From Anomaloglossus baeobatrachus (taxonomy: Eukaryota > Chordata > Amphibia > Anura > Aromobatidae), in the NCBI RefSeq assembly GCF_048569485.1, contig NC_134360.1:207673164-207737163 (forward strand): a DNA stretch of 64,000 nt, given 5' to 3'. A model generated the notes under the pieces. The model saw nothing but the letters and a program-made list of their open reading frames with translations, did no database searches and had not been told where the DNA came from. Shown in pieces: positions 1 to 8,477 of this stretch; within the stretch, counting starts at the first letter, position 1, and each line of letters opens with the position of its first letter. A program made the position numbers and the translations under genes.

Positions 1-1092
1 GACGGCATCGGGGCGGACAGCCCTCTTGTAGTCTTTTCCACCACTTTTCCGGCTCCGCCAGCAGGATAAGGGGGGGGCTCCAGCCAGAACCCTTCTTTTC
101 TGTCTGGGTCACCTCGCCTTTCCTTCCAGAAGAGGACTTTAGGTCTCGGTTCTTCGGTTCTAGGCTCCCCTCTCAGCCTGAAAGGGGCATAGTTCGTTCT
201 AGGGCTGGTACGAGCCCTCAGTCTTTCGTGTCTGCAGGACACCATTTTTCGGTTTCACCGACTGTCAGTCCATCCTTCCACCCTGGCCCAAGAAGCGTAT
301 GCCGGCGCCAAGGGCCTGAATATCACATGGATCCCTTCCTCCATATGTGAAGACTATCACATGAGGGACGGTCTTCCGCCGCGGTCTACCGAGCAAGGGG
401 CACCCCTGAACGGTCGGACTCCAGACGTCGATCGACCAGGTCCTCTGGTCCGCCACCCGATCTAGTCGGCGTACCTTTCCTAGTTTCTACCAGGTTCTCA
501 CTCGAGCTTCGGCAGAGGCCAGTCTTGGCGTAAGGTTTGCGGGTGGCAGTGGCTCACCTGTAACACCGTAGGTGCTTGTAGGTCCGGGTCAAGCCCGGCA
601 AGGGGAAGTGACTTCCTTCCTATCTCCGGTGATGGTTTTCTTCCCACCCAGGGACTGCTTTTGGACGTCCCATGGTCCTGTGTCCCCCAATGAAACGATG
701 GAGAAAGAAGGATTTTTGTGTACTCACCGTAAAATCTCTTTCTCTGAGTCTTCATTGGGGGACACAGCACCCACCCTGCTTGTGTTTATTGTTATGTTTG
801 ACATGCATGTTACCCCAGTGCCCATATTCCCAGGTCACTGGTCTCACGACTGTTCGTCATAGTTTTTTTGTTACCTTGTTTTATCCAGTATTGTTTGGTT
901 CTCCTCCTACTGCTTGTGCACTAAACTGATTGAGCCCGCCTCTGGCTCAGGGGTTATACTGCTGGGGAGGAGCTAACTTTTTCTGTTTACTTAGTGTCAG
1001 CCTCCTAGTGACAGCAGCATAACCCATGGTCCTGTGTCCCCCAATGAAGACTCAGAGAAAGAGATTTTACGGTAAGTACACAAAAATCCTTC
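1..1092 (+). mobile_element. DIRS-type retroelement A, 3' part
   Basis: This is the 3' end of a tyrosine-recombinase (DIRS-order) retroelement whose 5' part lies before the window. The stretch around 460-560 aligns by eye with the end of the recombinase gene of the element at 1763-7855. The stretch 640-770 matches that element's internal complementary region, with the landmark ggactgcttttggacgtccc. An inverted copy of its outer part (1026-1092) forms the terminal repeat and ends in a GGTAAGT-containing tip. The copy is more diverged than the elements at 1763 and 58972, is broken in its coding part, and probably belongs to an older subfamily. Its right tip abuts a T2-MITE-like end at 1101. Confidence 0.75.
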
Positions 1093-1100
1093 TTTTTTTT

Positions 1101-1557
1101 AATCTGTTTAAAGGGAAAGTGCCAGCAATTTTTTTTTCTCCAATTTCTCTTCTCTCCCATTAAAGTTTGGGGGGTTTTTTTCGTTCTTTTTTTCATTGTT
1201 TTTTTTACACTTATGAGCTCTTCTCTTTTCAATTTCTGCGAGGTATTACTAAACTATTCCTAATATAGCCAAATTTGTTTCATAATTTTGTACATATTTT
1301 GATCAAGATGGTTCTCCTCCTCCGCTTCTCTTCCCACCCCATCTTACCTCCCTTGTTCCTCTATTACCCCCAATAAATTCCTCTCTTTCCCTAATCCCTT
1401 CCTTGTCCCCCAATCTTCCTCACTCCTCCCCCCCGACACACAATTTGTTAATTGATATAGTTACTTCTAATGCTTTCTTATTATCATTATATATACACAA
1501 AATGCTCAAGCTTTTGTTACAACTTGTTCACTTTCAGAGACCAATAAAAACTTTTGA
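1101..1557 (+). mobile_element. T2-MITE tip followed by an L1-like 3' end fragment
   Basis: Bases 1101-1135 repeat almost exactly the left tip of the MITE at 8478 (TTAAAGGGAAAGTGCC with the same upstream aatctg). From about 1130 the sequence becomes pyrimidine-rich, like an L1 3' UTR. It ends in caataaaaacttttgaaaat, much like the ending of the L1 at 12653-18055. I read this as a 5'-truncated L1 tail inserted into a MITE. No coding part is visible and the L1 assignment rests on composition and tail only. Confidence 0.45.
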
Positions 1558-1762
1558 AAATAGATGATGACAGTGAGAGGTCAGCTCAGCTCCTGCGTCT
1601 CACTAACTGACAAGCTGCTGCAGGAGATTGGTCTGATAAGCACAAAACTCAGGGGAGGAGACCCATCACTGCCATCATCTGTACTCCAAATAAATACTTT
1701 CTGATGTCAATGTAACTGAAGGCAGAAAAATAGACTGGGGAAAAGCCAGGGCTTGGAACACA
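1558..1762. other. Short unassigned spacer
   Basis: No gene is seen. The stretch begins agatgatgacagtg and later carries the near-complement cactgccatcatct (1666-1680). These could be ends of a small foldback element or of the MITE interrupted by the L1 tail. It ends at the left tip of the next DIRS element. Confidence 0.3.
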
Positions 1763-1918
1763 CTTACTGTATTTTCTTCGGCGCTCTATTGGGAGACCCA
1801 GACGATTGGGTGTATAGCTACTGCCTCCGGAGGCCACACAAAGCATTACACTAAAAAGTGTAAGGCCCCTCCCCTTCTGGCTATACACCCCCCGTGGGAA
1901 CACGGGATGCTCAGTTTT
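1763..1918 (+). repeat. DIRS B 5' inverted terminal repeat
   Basis: This arm pairs with 7677-7855. Shared landmarks are tattgggagacccagacgat, ctgcctccggaggccacaca and the palindromic cccgtgggaacacggg. Confidence 0.88.
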
Positions 1919-2868
1919 CAAGCTTTGTGTGCGAAGGAGGTCATACATCCACGCATAGCTCCACTGTTTGTAGTCAGCAGTAGCTGCTGACTATATCGGA
2001 TGGAAGAAAAGAGGGCCCATATAGGGCCCCCAGCATGCTCCCTTCTCACCCGCGGTGGTGCTTGTAAGGTTGAGGTACCTATTGCTGGTACAGAGGCTGG
2101 AGCCCACATGCTGTTGTCCTTCCACATCCCCTCGTAGGGCTCTGTGGAAGTGGGATCTTGCCGGCCTCCAAGCCCTGAGGCCGGGCTCCATCCACAGACC
2201 CAGAGAACCTGCTGGATTCGGAGCATGAGTACAGTCAGGGACATGGCCCTGCATCATTCAGGTACTCGGTGTCCCCGGCAGGCACGGACACACTCAGGAC
2301 TTGCTGAGTGTTGTAGTGCGCCGGGGACAGTAGCGCTGTGCGCCGGGGTTAGGTCACTGCAGCTTTGCTGAGTGACGATACATGGTGGGAACTACTGCGC
2401 CGACCGCTCCTGGAGCGGCGGCGCAGCTGCGACCTGTAGTGCGCCGGGGACTTCGCGCCGACCGCGCTTTTACGGCGGCGGCGCTTCTAACTTCAGTCCC
2501 CGGCTTCTGCGGCCTAGCGCCGTTTCGTTCCCGCCCCCACCCTGTCAATCAGGGTAGGGGAGAGACGCTGTTCAATAGGCAGCGCCGAGGGCTGGAGCCT
2601 TATTTGCATGCTCCAGCCCTCTCACTAGGCACAGGGGGACGCAGACTTCCCGCTCTTTGTCTGTGCACGCCCAGGGCCCGCCCCCCCCCTTCACAGAACG
2701 CCGGCAGCCATTACACATGCAGTCTGGCTGGGGAAAGGCAGCAGGCTCTGGGAGACCCAGACTGGAGGGATTTCGGCGACCACACACCCGCTCTTAAGCG
2801 GGCGGTAAGCAGCGCTTCAGTGCTGGCCCCATAGTGCCTCAGTGTTATATTAGTGTACTTTTTTCTTG

Positions 2869-2898
2869 GTACCATATATATATATAAATATATTTATA
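2869..2898 (+). promoter_or_regulatory. TA-rich box upstream of DIRS B gag
   Basis: A run of alternating TA sits about 65-90 bp before the gag start. A similar TA-rich block precedes gag in the element at the right edge (63962-64000, opposite strand). The shared position suggests a core-promoter or simple-repeat role; function is inferred only. Confidence 0.35.
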
Positions 2899-2960
2899 TA
2901 GTTGCACTGTAAGGTCGCTTCTTGGCTGGACACCCTGTATTGCTCTGAGGAGACAGCAAC

Positions 2961-4451
2961 ATGTCATCCGCAAAACGCAAGGGTGCCAAGGCACAGGCTG
3001 TGTACACTGCTTGTACTGCATGTGGGGCTGATCTACCGGCAGGTTCCAATGATTCCCATTGTGTGCAATGTTCAGTCCCAGTGGCACTTCGTCAGCCAGA
3101 GCCTATGGTGGTAGTTGCCCAGGCAGAGCCGCCTGTGAACCCTGCCCCGTTGACGGGGACAGACTTTGCAGTTTTTGCTGATAAGATGTCTGTGACTATG
3201 ACAAAAATCCTTGAGGCCTTGCAATCCAGGCCAGTTACTCAGACCATGGACACTGCTGGGCCTTTGCTCCCAGGTCCCCCTCAGTTGGAACTAATCCGTA
3301 CTTCAAGGGAGTCCCAGGCATCACAGGCTGAAGTCTCTGACTCAGATGACAGCCCCAGGCAGCCTAAGCGAGCTCGCTGGGAAAGACCCTCGACGTCATC
3401 ACACTGCTCAGGGTCTCAGCGAGGAGAGTCTCTCTGTGATGAGTCTGAGGACGGTGATCAGGATTCTAACCCTGAAACCCCTCTCAATCTGGATGCCCCT
3501 GATGGTGACGCCATGGTTAATGACCTTATATCGGCCATCAATAGACTGTTGGATATTTCTCCCCCAGCTCCTTCAGCAGAGGAGGCAGCTGCACAGCAGG
3601 AGAAGTTCCGTTTCCTATATCCCAAGCGTAAATTAAGTGCTTTTTTGGACCACTCTGACTTCAGAGAATCAATCCAGAAACACGACGCTCATCCAGACAA
3701 GCGTTTCTCTAAACGTTCTAAGGATACCCGTTATCCTTTTCCCCCTGACGTGGCCAAACGCTGGACCCACTGTCCAAAGGTGGATCCACCAATTTCCAAG
3801 CTGGCGGCTAGATCCATAGTCGCAGTAGAGGATGGCGCTTCACTTAAAGATGCCAACGACAGACAGATGGACCTTTGGTTGAAATCTGTCTATGAAGCTA
3901 TCGGCGCGTCGTTTGCTCCAGCATTCGCGGCCGTGTGGGCACTCCAAGCTATTTCAGCTGGTTTAGCACAGGTGGATGCTTTCATACATCCAGCAGTGCC
4001 GCAGGTGGCGTCCCTAACTTCGCAAATGTCTGCGTTTGCAACTTATGCTATCAATGCTGTCCTAGAGTCTACCAGCCGTACCTCTATGGCGTCCGCCAAC
4101 TCTGTGGTTTTGCGCAGAGCCTTGTGGTTAAAGGACTGGAAGGCAGATGCTGGTTCCAAAAAATGCTTAACCAGCTTGCCATTATCTAGAGACAGACTGT
4201 TTGGTGAGCCATTGGCTGAAATCATTAAACAGTCCAAGGGTAAGGACTCTTCCTTACCACAGTCCAGATCAAGCAAACCTCAGCAGAAAAAGTGGCAGTC
4301 GAGGTTTCGGTCCTTTCGAGGCTCGGGCAAGGCCCAATTCTCCTCTTCCAAAGGGACTCAGAAGGAACCCAGGAACTCAGATTCCTGGCGGGCTCACTCA
4401 CGCCCCAGGAAACCAAATGGAGGAACCGCTTCCAAAGCGGCTACCTCATGA
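2961..4451 (+). CDS. DIRS B Gag-like protein
   Basis: The first frame of the DIRS element encodes 496 residues. The N-terminus has paired CxxC motifs (TACTACG near residues 14-20 and HCVQCS near 33-38) that look like a zinc-binding knuckle. An acidic, serine-rich middle follows, then a helical, conserved half (VAVEDGASLKDANDRQMDLW), then a basic C-terminus rich in Arg, Ser and Gln. This is the usual place of Gag in DIRS elements and the likely role is binding the element RNA in a particle. The start is supported by the same MSSA start in the copy at the right end of the window. The frame is open throughout and its end overlaps the next frame. Confidence 0.85.
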   Translation: MSSAKRKGAKAQAVYTACTACGADLPAGSNDSHCVQCSVPVALRQPEPMVVVAQAEPPVNPAPLTGTDFAVFADKMSVTMTKILEALQSRPVTQTMDTAGPLLPGPPQLELIRTSRESQASQAEVSDSDDSPRQPKRARWERPSTSSHCSGSQRGESLCDESEDGDQDSNPETPLNLDAPDGDAMVNDLISAINRLLDISPPAPSAEEAAAQQEKFRFLYPKRKLSAFLDHSDFRESIQKHDAHPDKRFSKRSKDTRYPFPPDVAKRWTHCPKVDPPISKLAARSIVAVEDGASLKDANDRQMDLWLKSVYEAIGASFAPAFAAVWALQAISAGLAQVDAFIHPAVPQVASLTSQMSAFATYAINAVLESTSRTSMASANSVVLRRALWLKDWKADAGSKKCLTSLPLSRDRLFGEPLAEIIKQSKGKDSSLPQSRSSKPQQKKWQSRFRSFRGSGKAQFSSSKGTQKEPRNSDSWRAHSRPRKPNGGTASKAATS

Positions 4452-6348
4452 CTTTCAGCCTCCTCCCTCCGCATCCTCGGTCGGTGGCAGGCTCTCCCGC
4501 TTTTGCGACATTTGGCTGTCACAGGTCAAGGACCGGTGGGTAACAGACATTTTGTCTCGCGGGTACAGAATAGAGTTCAGCTCTCGGCCCCCACCTCGGT
4601 TCTTCAGAACCTCCCCACACCCCGACAGAGCAGATGCCCTGCTGCAGGCGGTGGACTCTCTAAGAGCAGAAGGAGTGGTGATCCCGGTCCCCCCTCAGGA
4701 ACGAGGGCAAGGATTTTACTCCCATCTCTTTGTGGTTCCAAAAAAGGACGGCTCCTTCCGTCCTGTTCTGGACCTAAAACTGCTCAACAAGCATGTGAAC
4801 GCAAGGCGGTTCCGGATGGAATCCCTCCGCTCCGTCATTGCCTCAATGTCTCGAGGAGACTTCCTTGCCTCAATAGACATCAAAGATGCCTATCTCCACG
4901 TGCCAATTGCTACGGAGCACCAACGTTTTCTACGTTTTGTGATAGGAGACGACCATCTTCAGTTCGTAGCTCTGCCATTCGGTCTGGCGACAGCCCCACG
5001 GGTTTTCACCAAGGTCATGGCGGCAGTGGTAGCGGTCTTGCACTCTCAGGGACACTCGGTGATCCCTTACCTGGACGATCTACTTGTCAAGGCACCCTCT
5101 CTCGAGGCATGCCAACTCAGCCTGAATATTACGCTGGATACTCTCCAGACTTTCGGGTGGATCATCAATTTTGCCAAGTCAAATCTGTCACCGGCCCAAT
5201 CACTAACGTATCTTGGCATGGAGTTTCATACTCTATCAGCGATAGTGAAGCTTCCGCTGAACAAGCAGCGTTCCCTACAGACAGGGGTGCAGTCTCTCCT
5301 TCAAGGCCAGTCGCACTCCTTAAGGCGCCTCATGCACTTCCTAGGGAAGATGGTGGCAGCCATGGAGGCAGTTCCCTTTGCGCAGTTTCATCTGCGTCCA
5401 CTTCAATGGGACATTCTCCGCCAATGGAACGGGAAGTCATCGTCCCTAGACAGGAAAGTCTCCCTTTCCCAGACGGCCAAGGACTCTCTGCAATGGTGGC
5501 TTCTTCCCACCTCGTTGTCTCAGGGAAGATCCTTCCTTCCCCCATCCTGGGCAGTGGTCACGACAGATGCGAGTCTATCAGGGTGGGGAGCAGTTTTTCT
5601 CCACCACAGGGCTCAGGGGACGTGGACTCAGCAGGAGTCCACCCTTCAGATCCATGTTCTGGAACTCAGGGCAGTGTATCTTGCCCTCCTAGCCTTTCAG
5701 CAGTGGCTGAAAGGAAGGCAAATCCGAGTCCAGTCGGACAACTCCACAGCGGTGGCATACATCAACCACCAAGGAGGGACGCGCAGTCGGCAAGCCTTCC
5801 AGGAAGTCAGGCGGATTCTGACGTGGGTGGAGGACACAGCATCCACCATATCCGCGGTTCACATCCCAGGCGTAGAAAATTGGGAAGCGGACTTCCTCAG
5901 TCGCCAGGGTATGGACGCAGGGGAATGGGCCCTTCACCCGGAAGTGTTTCAGGAAATCTGTCGCCGCTGGGGGGTGCCGGACGTCGACCTAATGGCGTCT
6001 CGCCACAACAACAAGGTCACGGCATTCATAGCGCGGTCGCGCGATCAAAGAGCTCTGGCGGCAGACGCCTTAGTCCAAGATTGGTCGCAGTTCAGGCTCC
6101 CATATGTATTTCCGCCTCTGGCACTCTTGCCCAGAGTGTTACGCAAGATCAGAGCCGATTGCAGCCGCGCCATACTCGTCGCCCCAGATTGGCCGAGGAG
6201 ATCGTGGTACCCGGATCTGTGGCATCTCACGGTCGGCCGACCGTGGTCACTCCCAGACCGGCCAGACTTACTGTCCCAAGGGCCGTTTTTCCATCGGAAT
6301 TCTGCGGCCCTGAACCTGACTGTGTGGCCATTGAGTCCTGGATCCTAG
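4201..6348 (+). CDS. DIRS B reverse transcriptase / RNase H
   Basis: This frame carries the polymerase. Visible blocks in order are VVPKKDGSFRPVLDLKLLN, the catalytic SIDIKDAYLHVPI, LPFGLATAPRVFTKV, the YLDD box in VIPYLDDLLVKAP, and an RNase H part with VTTDASLSGWGAVF, LELRAVYLAL, QSDNSTAVAYIN and NWEADFLSRQG. These are typical of DIRS and Ty3-related polymerases. The true start is unclear because the frame overlaps the end of gag by about 250 bases; an in-frame ATG near 4418 is a candidate. The frame is open and its partner at 60480-62627 has the same length, 715 residues. Confidence 0.9.
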   Translation: MVSHWLKSLNSPRVRTLPYHSPDQANLSRKSGSRGFGPFEARARPNSPLPKGLRRNPGTQIPGGLTHAPGNQMEEPLPKRLPHDFQPPPSASSVGGRLSRFCDIWLSQVKDRWVTDILSRGYRIEFSSRPPPRFFRTSPHPDRADALLQAVDSLRAEGVVIPVPPQERGQGFYSHLFVVPKKDGSFRPVLDLKLLNKHVNARRFRMESLRSVIASMSRGDFLASIDIKDAYLHVPIATEHQRFLRFVIGDDHLQFVALPFGLATAPRVFTKVMAAVVAVLHSQGHSVIPYLDDLLVKAPSLEACQLSLNITLDTLQTFGWIINFAKSNLSPAQSLTYLGMEFHTLSAIVKLPLNKQRSLQTGVQSLLQGQSHSLRRLMHFLGKMVAAMEAVPFAQFHLRPLQWDILRQWNGKSSSLDRKVSLSQTAKDSLQWWLLPTSLSQGRSFLPPSWAVVTTDASLSGWGAVFLHHRAQGTWTQQESTLQIHVLELRAVYLALLAFQQWLKGRQIRVQSDNSTAVAYINHQGGTRSRQAFQEVRRILTWVEDTASTISAVHIPGVENWEADFLSRQGMDAGEWALHPEVFQEICRRWGVPDVDLMASRHNNKVTAFIARSRDQRALAADALVQDWSQFRLPYVFPPLALLPRVLRKIRADCSRAILVAPDWPRRSWYPDLWHLTVGRPWSLPDRPDLLSQGPFFHRNSAALNLTVWPLSPGS

Positions 6349-7367
6349 CGTCTTCAGGATTATCCCAAGAAGTCGTTGCCACCATGAAACAGGCTAGGAA
6401 GTCCACCTCTGTTAAGATCTACCACAGAACGTGGAGAATTTTCTTATCCTGGTGCTCTGCACAAGGAGTATCCCCCTGGCCATTTGCATTGCCTACTTTT
6501 CTTTCTTTCCTGCAATCAGGGTTAGAAAAGGGCTTGTCGCTCGGCTCCCTTAAAGGGCAAGTCTCGGCACTATCCGTGTTTTTTCAGAGGCGTCTGGCAC
6601 GCCTTTCTAAGGTGCGCACGTTCCTGCAGGGGGTTTGTCATATCGTGCCCCCGTACAAGCGGCCGTTAGATCCATGGGATCTGAACAGAGTACTAGTTGC
6701 TCTCCAGAAGCCGCCTTTCGAGCCTCTGAAAGATGTTTCCCTTTCTCGCCTGTCACAGAAAGTGGCCTTTCTGGTAGCGATCACGTCTCTTCGGAGAGTG
6801 TCTGAGCTGGCAGCTCTGTCATCCAAGGCTCCCTTCCTGGTGTTCCACCAGGACAAGGTAGTGTTGCGCCCCATTCAGGAGTTTCTCCCTAAGGTAGTAT
6901 CCTCGTTTCATCTTAATCAGGATATCTCCTTACCTTCTTTTTGTCGTCATCCGGTTCACCGGTATGAAAAGGATTTACATTTGTTAGATCTGGTGAGAGC
7001 ACTCAGAATCTACATTTCCCGCACGGCGCCACTGCGCCGCTCTGATGCACTCTTTGTCCTTGTCGCTGGTAAGCGCAAGGGGTCGCAGGCTTCTAAAGCC
7101 ACCCTGGCTCGATGGATCAAAGAACCAATTCTGGAAGCCTACCGTTCTGCGGGGCTTCCGGTTCCTTCTGGGCTGAAAGCCCATTCAACCAGAGCTGTGG
7201 GTGCGTCCTGGGCATTACGACACCAGGCTACGGCTCAGCAAGTGTGCCAGGCAGCTACCTGGTCGAGTCTGCACACTTTCACCAAACATTATCAGGTGCA
7301 TACCTATGCTTCGGCGGACGCCAGCCTAGGTAGAAGAGTCCTGCAGGCGGCAGTTGCCTCCCCATAG
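4503..7367 (+). CDS. DIRS B tyrosine recombinase frame
   Basis: The recognisable enzyme occupies 6384-7367. It has an arm-like N-terminal part (IYHRTWRIFLSWC) and the catalytic core with Arg in SLRRVSELAAL, HxxR in AHSTRAVGASWAL, and the presumed nucleophile Tyr in TFTKHYQVHTY. Tyrosine recombinases of this class join the circular DNA copy to the genome through a 3'-phosphotyrosine. The same frame stays open for about 1.9 kb upstream, across the whole RT/RNase H gene, where its product is Ser/Pro/Gly/Arg-rich and resembles no domain I know. Whether that upstream part is translated is unknown. Confidence 0.85.
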   Translation: MRHLAVTGQGPVGNRHFVSRVQNRVQLSAPTSVLQNLPTPRQSRCPAAGGGLSKSRRSGDPGPPSGTRARILLPSLCGSKKGRLLPSCSGPKTAQQACERKAVPDGIPPLRHCLNVSRRLPCLNRHQRCLSPRANCYGAPTFSTFCDRRRPSSVRSSAIRSGDSPTGFHQGHGGSGSGLALSGTLGDPLPGRSTCQGTLSRGMPTQPEYYAGYSPDFRVDHQFCQVKSVTGPITNVSWHGVSYSISDSEASAEQAAFPTDRGAVSPSRPVALLKAPHALPREDGGSHGGSSLCAVSSASTSMGHSPPMEREVIVPRQESLPFPDGQGLSAMVASSHLVVSGKILPSPILGSGHDRCESIRVGSSFSPPQGSGDVDSAGVHPSDPCSGTQGSVSCPPSLSAVAERKANPSPVGQLHSGGIHQPPRRDAQSASLPGSQADSDVGGGHSIHHIRGSHPRRRKLGSGLPQSPGYGRRGMGPSPGSVSGNLSPLGGAGRRPNGVSPQQQGHGIHSAVARSKSSGGRRLSPRLVAVQAPICISASGTLAQSVTQDQSRLQPRHTRRPRLAEEIVVPGSVASHGRPTVVTPRPARLTVPRAVFPSEFCGPEPDCVAIESWILASSGLSQEVVATMKQARKSTSVKIYHRTWRIFLSWCSAQGVSPWPFALPTFLSFLQSGLEKGLSLGSLKGQVSALSVFFQRRLARLSKVRTFLQGVCHIVPPYKRPLDPWDLNRVLVALQKPPFEPLKDVSLSRLSQKVAFLVAITSLRRVSELAALSSKAPFLVFHQDKVVLRPIQEFLPKVVSSFHLNQDISLPSFCRHPVHRYEKDLHLLDLVRALRIYISRTAPLRRSDALFVLVAGKRKGSQASKATLARWIKEPILEAYRSAGLPVPSGLKAHSTRAVGASWALRHQATAQQVCQAATWSSLHTFTKHYQVHTYASADASLGRRVLQAAVASP

Positions 7368-7424
7368 GGGAGGGCTGTCTTGCAGCTCTAATATGAGGTA
7401 TTTCTTTACCCACCCAGGGACTGC

Positions 7425-7545
7425 TTTTGGACGTCCCAATTGTCTGGGTCTCCCAATAGAGCGCCGAAGAAGAAGGGAATTTTGTTACTTACCGTAAATT
7501 CCTTTTCTTCTAGCTCTTATTGGGAGACCCAGCACCCGCCCTGTT
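7425..7545 (+). repeat. DIRS B internal complementary region
   Basis: This segment joins the complement of the outer 5' repeat (gggtctcccaatagagcgcc) to the outer 3' repeat (acttaccgtaaattcctttt). That is the diagnostic DIRS arrangement thought to template completion of the circular copy. Confidence 0.85.
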
Positions 7546-7676
7546 GTCCTTCGGGATTTTTGGTTTGTTTGCGGGTACACATGTTGTTCATGTTAAACGG
7601 TTTTCAGTTCTCCGATGTTATTCGGAGTTAATTTGTTTAAACCAGTTATTGGCTTTCCTCCTTCTTGCTTTAGCAC

Positions 7677-7855
7677 TAAAACTGAGCATCCCGTGTTCCC
7701 ACGGGGGGTGTATAGCCAGAAGGGGAGGGGCCTTACACATTTTAGTGTAATGCTTTGTGTGGCCTCCGGAGGCAGTAGCTATACACCCAATCGTCTGGGT
7801 CTCCCAATAAGAGCTAGAAGAAAAGGAATTTACGGTAAGTAACAAAATTCCCTTC
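7677..7855 (+). repeat. DIRS B 3' inverted terminal repeat
   Basis: This is the complement of the 5' repeat. It ends in a tip containing ggaatttacggtaagtaac, which reads outward into flanking DNA and can fold back (GGAATTT with AAATTCC on the other strand). Confidence 0.88.
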
Positions 7856-8367
7856 TTTTGGACTATAAGACGCACTTTTTTCCCCCCACAAATTGGGGGA
7901 ACATGGAGATGCATCGTATAGGTTAAATGTAGCTCACCAAGGGGGAAAGGTGCGAGGATCACAGGAGTGACACCGCTGCAGGAAAGCCGGCGGCGGTACG
8001 AGTGGGCGATGCTGCAGGCCCTGGGCTGAGAGGAGGGGGATGTACAGGCAACACAAGGCTGGCGCCATTGATCTCCCGGTGATGAGCCAAGATCTCAATC
8101 TGCGCATGCAACGCCATATTCCTGAAGTTCATCGTATCCATTGTCAGGAGATCAATGGTGTCTGCCTCATTCCACTGCTACACCCCCTTCTCCAAACATC
8201 ACCCCACTTGTACCACCACCGGCTTTCCGCAGAAGTGACCCTGCCTCCTGTGATACGCGCCCCACCCCCCAGGCTGAGCATAAGATTGGCCCCATTTTAA
8301 CTGTTTTGGGTTTTTTTTCTATTTTCCTCCTCTAAATTTGGGGTGGGTCTTATAGTCCAAAAAATAC
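7856..8367. mobile_element. Non-autonomous DNA transposon, ggactataagacgcac ends
   Basis: The left end ttttggactataagacgcac is mirrored by gtgggtcttatagtccaaaa on the right. The interior has no coding capacity. The left tip appears to lose a few bases where DIRS B ends, so the retroelement may have joined at the MITE's edge. The superfamily is not certain; hAT-like is my guess from end style. Confidence 0.65.
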
Positions 8368-8477
8368 TGTGCCTTTTTTTTTAGGCATAAAGTCAGATTC
8401 TCTAGTACAATAGTTAGCAAACATTTTAATATAGGACAAAATTATGCAAAAAAAATTTAGTTCTTTTTTAAATCTGT

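Larger units (their letters stand above)
1763..7855 (+). mobile_element. DIRS-type tyrosine-recombinase retroelement B, looks whole
   Basis: The element shows the DIRS layout: inverted terminal repeats at about 1763-1918 and 7677-7855, an internal complementary region near 7425-7545, a Gag-like frame, a reverse transcriptase/RNase H frame and a tyrosine recombinase frame. DIRS elements are copied through RNA and are thought to integrate with the recombinase rather than a DDE integrase, so no target-site duplication is expected. Its proteins are nearly the same as those of the copy at 58972-64000, which implies recent activity of the family in this genome. All three frames are long and open, so the copy looks whole. 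The 5' tip is slightly shorter than the 3' tip. Confidence 0.93.
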
